Origin: Amycolatopsis roodepoortensis
GTDB taxonomy: Bacteria; Actinomycetota; Actinomycetes; Mycobacteriales; Pseudonocardiaceae
Length of the DNA stretch: 64,000 bases
Reading direction: 5' to 3'
Assembly (NCBI RefSeq): GCF_014873915.1
Contig: NZ_JADBEJ010000001.1
Coordinates: 1,488,001 to 1,552,000 of the forward strand
The notes under the pieces are model-generated. The model did not search any database and was not told where the DNA came from. It saw nothing but the letters and a program-made list of their open reading frames with translations. Positions 61,856 to 64,000 of this stretch are shown piece by piece (positions within the stretch are counted from its first letter, which is position 1; each line of letters opens with the position of its first letter). Position numbers and translations under genes: made by a program.

Positions 61856-63785
61856 CCGCCTGCGCGAAACCGGGCACCGGACCGACAGCCCGGAAGCCGA
61901 CGTGCTGGCCCTTGGCCACGCCCCGCCACCGGACTACGAGCCCCGGCCCGTGCACGAACTGGTCGCGGACTTCGCGCGGCGCACGCCGGATGCCGTCGCC
62001 GTCCGGTCCGGCCGGGAAGCGCTCGGTTACGCCGAACTCGACGAGTGGGCCGGGCGGGTCGCGGCTCGGGTGCTCGCGGCGGGAGCGGGTCCGGGCAGCC
62101 GGGTCGCCGTGCTGGTGCCGCCGTCCGCGGCGATGATCGCCGCGGTGCTCGGTGTGCTTCGGGCGGGCGCCGCCTATGTCCCGGTGGACCTCGCCCAGCC
62201 CCGCCGCCGCGTTGCCGCGGTGCTGGAAGACTCAGGGGCCGAGGTCGCCGTGGTCTCCGCCGAGTCGGCTTACCGCCTCGACGGGCTCGACGTGCGGCTG
62301 GTGCCCGCCGAACACGACGGCCCGGCACCGGACGCGACCCTTCCCGTGGCCGGGATCGGCGACCCCGCCTACGTCATCTACACCTCGGGCAGCACCGGTG
62401 AGCCGAAAGGCGTTCTGGTCGACCACGGCGCTCTCGCCGCTTCGACGGCCGCCCGCCGCTCCGTCTATCCCGGGCATTCCGTGTTCTTGCTGGTCTCCCC
62501 GCTGGCCTTCGATTCGTCGGTGGCGGGGTTGTGGGGCACCTTGACCGCGGGCGGCACCTTGGTCGTGGCCGGCCCCGACGAGGTCAGTGACCCGGCGCGG
62601 CTGGTCGACCTCATCGACACGCACCGGGTGACCAGGTTCCTGTGCGTGCCCTCCCTCTACGGCGTGCTGCTGGACGCGGCCGAACGTGCCGGAGCGAACC
62701 GCCTGTCGACCGTCGACACCGTGATCGTCGCGGGGGAGGCGTTGCCGGAACCGTTGGTACAGCGGCATTTCGCTTGGCACGGCCGCGCTGTCGCGCTGGT
62801 CAACGAGTACGGTCCGACCGAGGCCACCGTCTGGGCGAGCTATCGCAGGTTCGACCGTCCGGACCCGGTCTCCATCGGCGTTCCGGTGCCGGGCGCCCGC
62901 CTTTACGTGCTCGACGAAGAAGGAGTTCCACAGCCGAGAGGCGTGGCCGGTGAGCTGTACATCGGCGGGACGGGCGTCGCTCTCGGCTACCTCGGGCGTC
63001 CCGAAGCGACCACCCGCGCGTTCACCGGCGACCCCTTCGCCGGCGTGGAAGGCGCGCGGATGTACCGCACCGGTGACCGGGCTCGCTGGAACGACGACGG
63101 CACCCTGGACTTTCTCGGCCGGAGCGACCACCAGGTCAAGATCCGCGGGCACCGGGTGGAACTCGGCGCGGTCGAGACGGCCCTGCTCGGCGCGCCGGGT
63201 GTGCGGGCGGGCGCGGTGTCACCGGACTCCGGACTGACCCGGCTGGTGGCGTTCGTGGTCGCGTCTCCCGGGGCGAGTGCGGACTCGATGCGCGCACACC
63301 TGGCCGAACGGCTGGGCCCCGCCGCCCTGCCCAGCCGGTTCGAGCTGGTCGACACCTTGCCGGTCACCGTGACCGGCAAACTCGACCGCGTCGGGCTACG
63401 CGAGGCGGCGGACGAGGTCCTGCGGCGGCCCGGCCCGGCAGGCGACGGCCACCGGACGACCGAGGGGATGCCCGCCAGGGTGGCGGCGGCTTGGGCCGAG
63501 GTCCTCCAGCTTCCGGACGTGCCCGCCGACGTCAACTTCTTCGACCTCGGCGGCCATTCACTGACCCTGTTCCAATTGCAGAACGCTCTGGAACAGCACA
63601 CCGGCACCCGGCCGTCGGTCGTGACGTTGTTCCGGCACACCACCGTCTCCGCGCAGGCCGAGCTGATCAGCGGGGGCGGCAAGGGAGCGCAGGGCGCGTC
63701 GGCCGAGCAGCGTCAGGCCGCGGCCCGGCGCGCCCGTGTCCTGCGGGCCAGAAGGCAGCGCGCGACCGAGGGACCGGCCCGATGA
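61833..63785 (+). CDS. NRPS module, A-PCP
   Basis: This 650-residue protein has an adenylation domain (residues 40-545) and a carrier domain (about 560-625). The A domain has VIYTSGSTGEPKG, LAFDSSVAGLWG (with the conserved aspartate), NEYGPTEATVWA and TGDRARW, and the carrier motif is GGHSLTLF. It activates one amino acid and holds it for condensation, probably by the C domain of the NRPS at 50267. ATG 61833 has GGAGGAG five bases upstream. Its stop overlaps the thioesterase start (ATGA). The substrate is not assigned. Confidence 0.92.
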   Translation: MFSLRQSDRLRETGHRTDSPEADVLALGHAPPPDYEPRPVHELVADFARRTPDAVAVRSGREALGYAELDEWAGRVAARVLAAGAGPGSRVAVLVPPSAAMIAAVLGVLRAGAAYVPVDLAQPRRRVAAVLEDSGAEVAVVSAESAYRLDGLDVRLVPAEHDGPAPDATLPVAGIGDPAYVIYTSGSTGEPKGVLVDHGALAASTAARRSVYPGHSVFLLVSPLAFDSSVAGLWGTLTAGGTLVVAGPDEVSDPARLVDLIDTHRVTRFLCVPSLYGVLLDAAERAGANRLSTVDTVIVAGEALPEPLVQRHFAWHGRAVALVNEYGPTEATVWASYRRFDRPDPVSIGVPVPGARLYVLDEEGVPQPRGVAGELYIGGTGVALGYLGRPEATTRAFTGDPFAGVEGARMYRTGDRARWNDDGTLDFLGRSDHQVKIRGHRVELGAVETALLGAPGVRAGAVSPDSGLTRLVAFVVASPGASADSMRAHLAERLGPAALPSRFELVDTLPVTVTGKLDRVGLREAADEVLRRPGPAGDGHRTTEGMPARVAAAWAEVLQLPDVPADVNFFDLGGHSLTLFQLQNALEQHTGTRPSVVTLFRHTTVSAQAELISGGGKGAQGASAEQRQAAARRARVLRARRQRATEGPAR

Positions 63786-64000
63786 CCGGGGCCGCCACGC
63801 TTTGGCTGCACCGCACGGTCGAACGGCCGCTGGCGAAAGCGAGGCTCGTCTGCTTCCCCCATGCCGGCGGTTCGGCGTCGTTCTTCCGTGACTGGGGCGA
63901 GAACCTGCACGACGTCGAGGTGTTCGCGGTGTGCTACCCGGGGCGCGCGGAGCGGATCGCCGAGGAGCCGCCGACGGATCTGATCCGGCTCGGCAGGGAC
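63782..64000 (+). CDS. Type II thioesterase, cut by window end
   Basis: The first 73 residues read VCFPHAGGSASFFRDWG and VCYPGRAERIAEEPP, the hallmark of GrsT-like type II thioesterases that clear misloaded carrier domains. The catalytic Ser and the rest of the domain lie beyond the right edge. The start overlaps the NRPS stop (ATGA), so it is the third gene of the PKS-NRPS operon. Confidence 0.9.
   Translation, partial: MTGAATLWLHRTVERPLAKARLVCFPHAGGSASFFRDWGENLHDVEVFAVCYPGRAERIAEEPPTDLIRLGRD

Noticed and set aside
1..64000. tRNA, rRNA genes and CRISPR arrays
   Set aside because: Reading through the window I saw no cloverleaf-like tRNA gene, no rRNA and no regular array of repeats with unique spacers. 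A dedicated RNA search could still find a small RNA.

Overview
The window is high-GC actinobacterial DNA. The gene order thrS, HIT phosphorylase, pgsA, PIM acyltransferase, pimA, then pdxS matches the conserved actinobacterial arrangement (as in Mycobacterium). The style of the genes and of the long hairpin terminators suggests Amycolatopsis or another Pseudonocardiales genus. The genus is an inference; the sequence carries no 16S gene or other direct marker.

Positions 1 to about 15,530 are mostly housekeeping. A WcaJ-type sugar-phosphate transferase and a RutE-like nitroreductase come first. The thrS/HIT operon follows, then a divergent YceI/MarR pair, and then the phosphatidylinositol mannoside operon (pgsA, acyltransferase, pimA, LemA-like protein, XdhC-like protein). 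An EF-G-like GTPase, a Tat-exported FAD oxidase and pdxS with a strong terminator close the block. The MarR operator palindrome recurs upstream of the nitroreductase, which points to a small regulon.

From about 15,560 to the right edge everything looks accessory and biosynthetic. (i) 15,736-22,616 is a tightly coupled five-gene operon: M15-like zinc peptidase, prolyl-oligopeptidase-like enzyme with Cys in place of the nucleophilic Ser, MFS exporter, DUF1611 P-loop protein, asparagine synthetase-like amidotransferase. (ii) 22,627-25,725 encodes a large AfsR/SARP regulator. (iii) 25,951-28,673 is an SDP-like cassette (small membrane peptide, SdpA-like, SdpB-like, double GNAT). (iv) 30,402-38,331 holds an ABC exporter pair, a PhyH dioxygenase, a DUF6271-like protein, an ornithine/lysine-decarboxylase-like enzyme and an acetyltransferase. 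(v) 38,303-48,829 holds two APH-type kinases, GT-A-type transferases, a methyltransferase, a deacetylase fused to an IS110-like N-terminus, an alditol-oxidase-like flavoprotein and a galE-PhyH-LLM operon. (vi) 48,979-64,000 holds an XRE-TPR regulator, an A-PCP-C NRPS, RidA, TauD, MFS, ATP-grasp, P450, a KS-AT-ACP PKS, an A-PCP NRPS and a type II thioesterase cut by the window end.

The accessory genes are tied together by a repeated promoter motif. Direct TTGCCA-type hexamers spaced 11 or 22 nt occur in several intergenic regions, and some sit 17-18 nt upstream of a TANNNT -10 element. This spacing is typical of SARP sites, and a SARP gene lies in the cluster. TTA codons occur in the SARP, the XRE regulator, the PKS, one NRPS, the methyltransferase and the SDP-linked small ORF, consistent with bldA-type control. 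I do not recognise the product. The content suggests a sugar-bearing NRPS-PKS hybrid with kinase self-resistance, beside a possible second antimicrobial peptide system.
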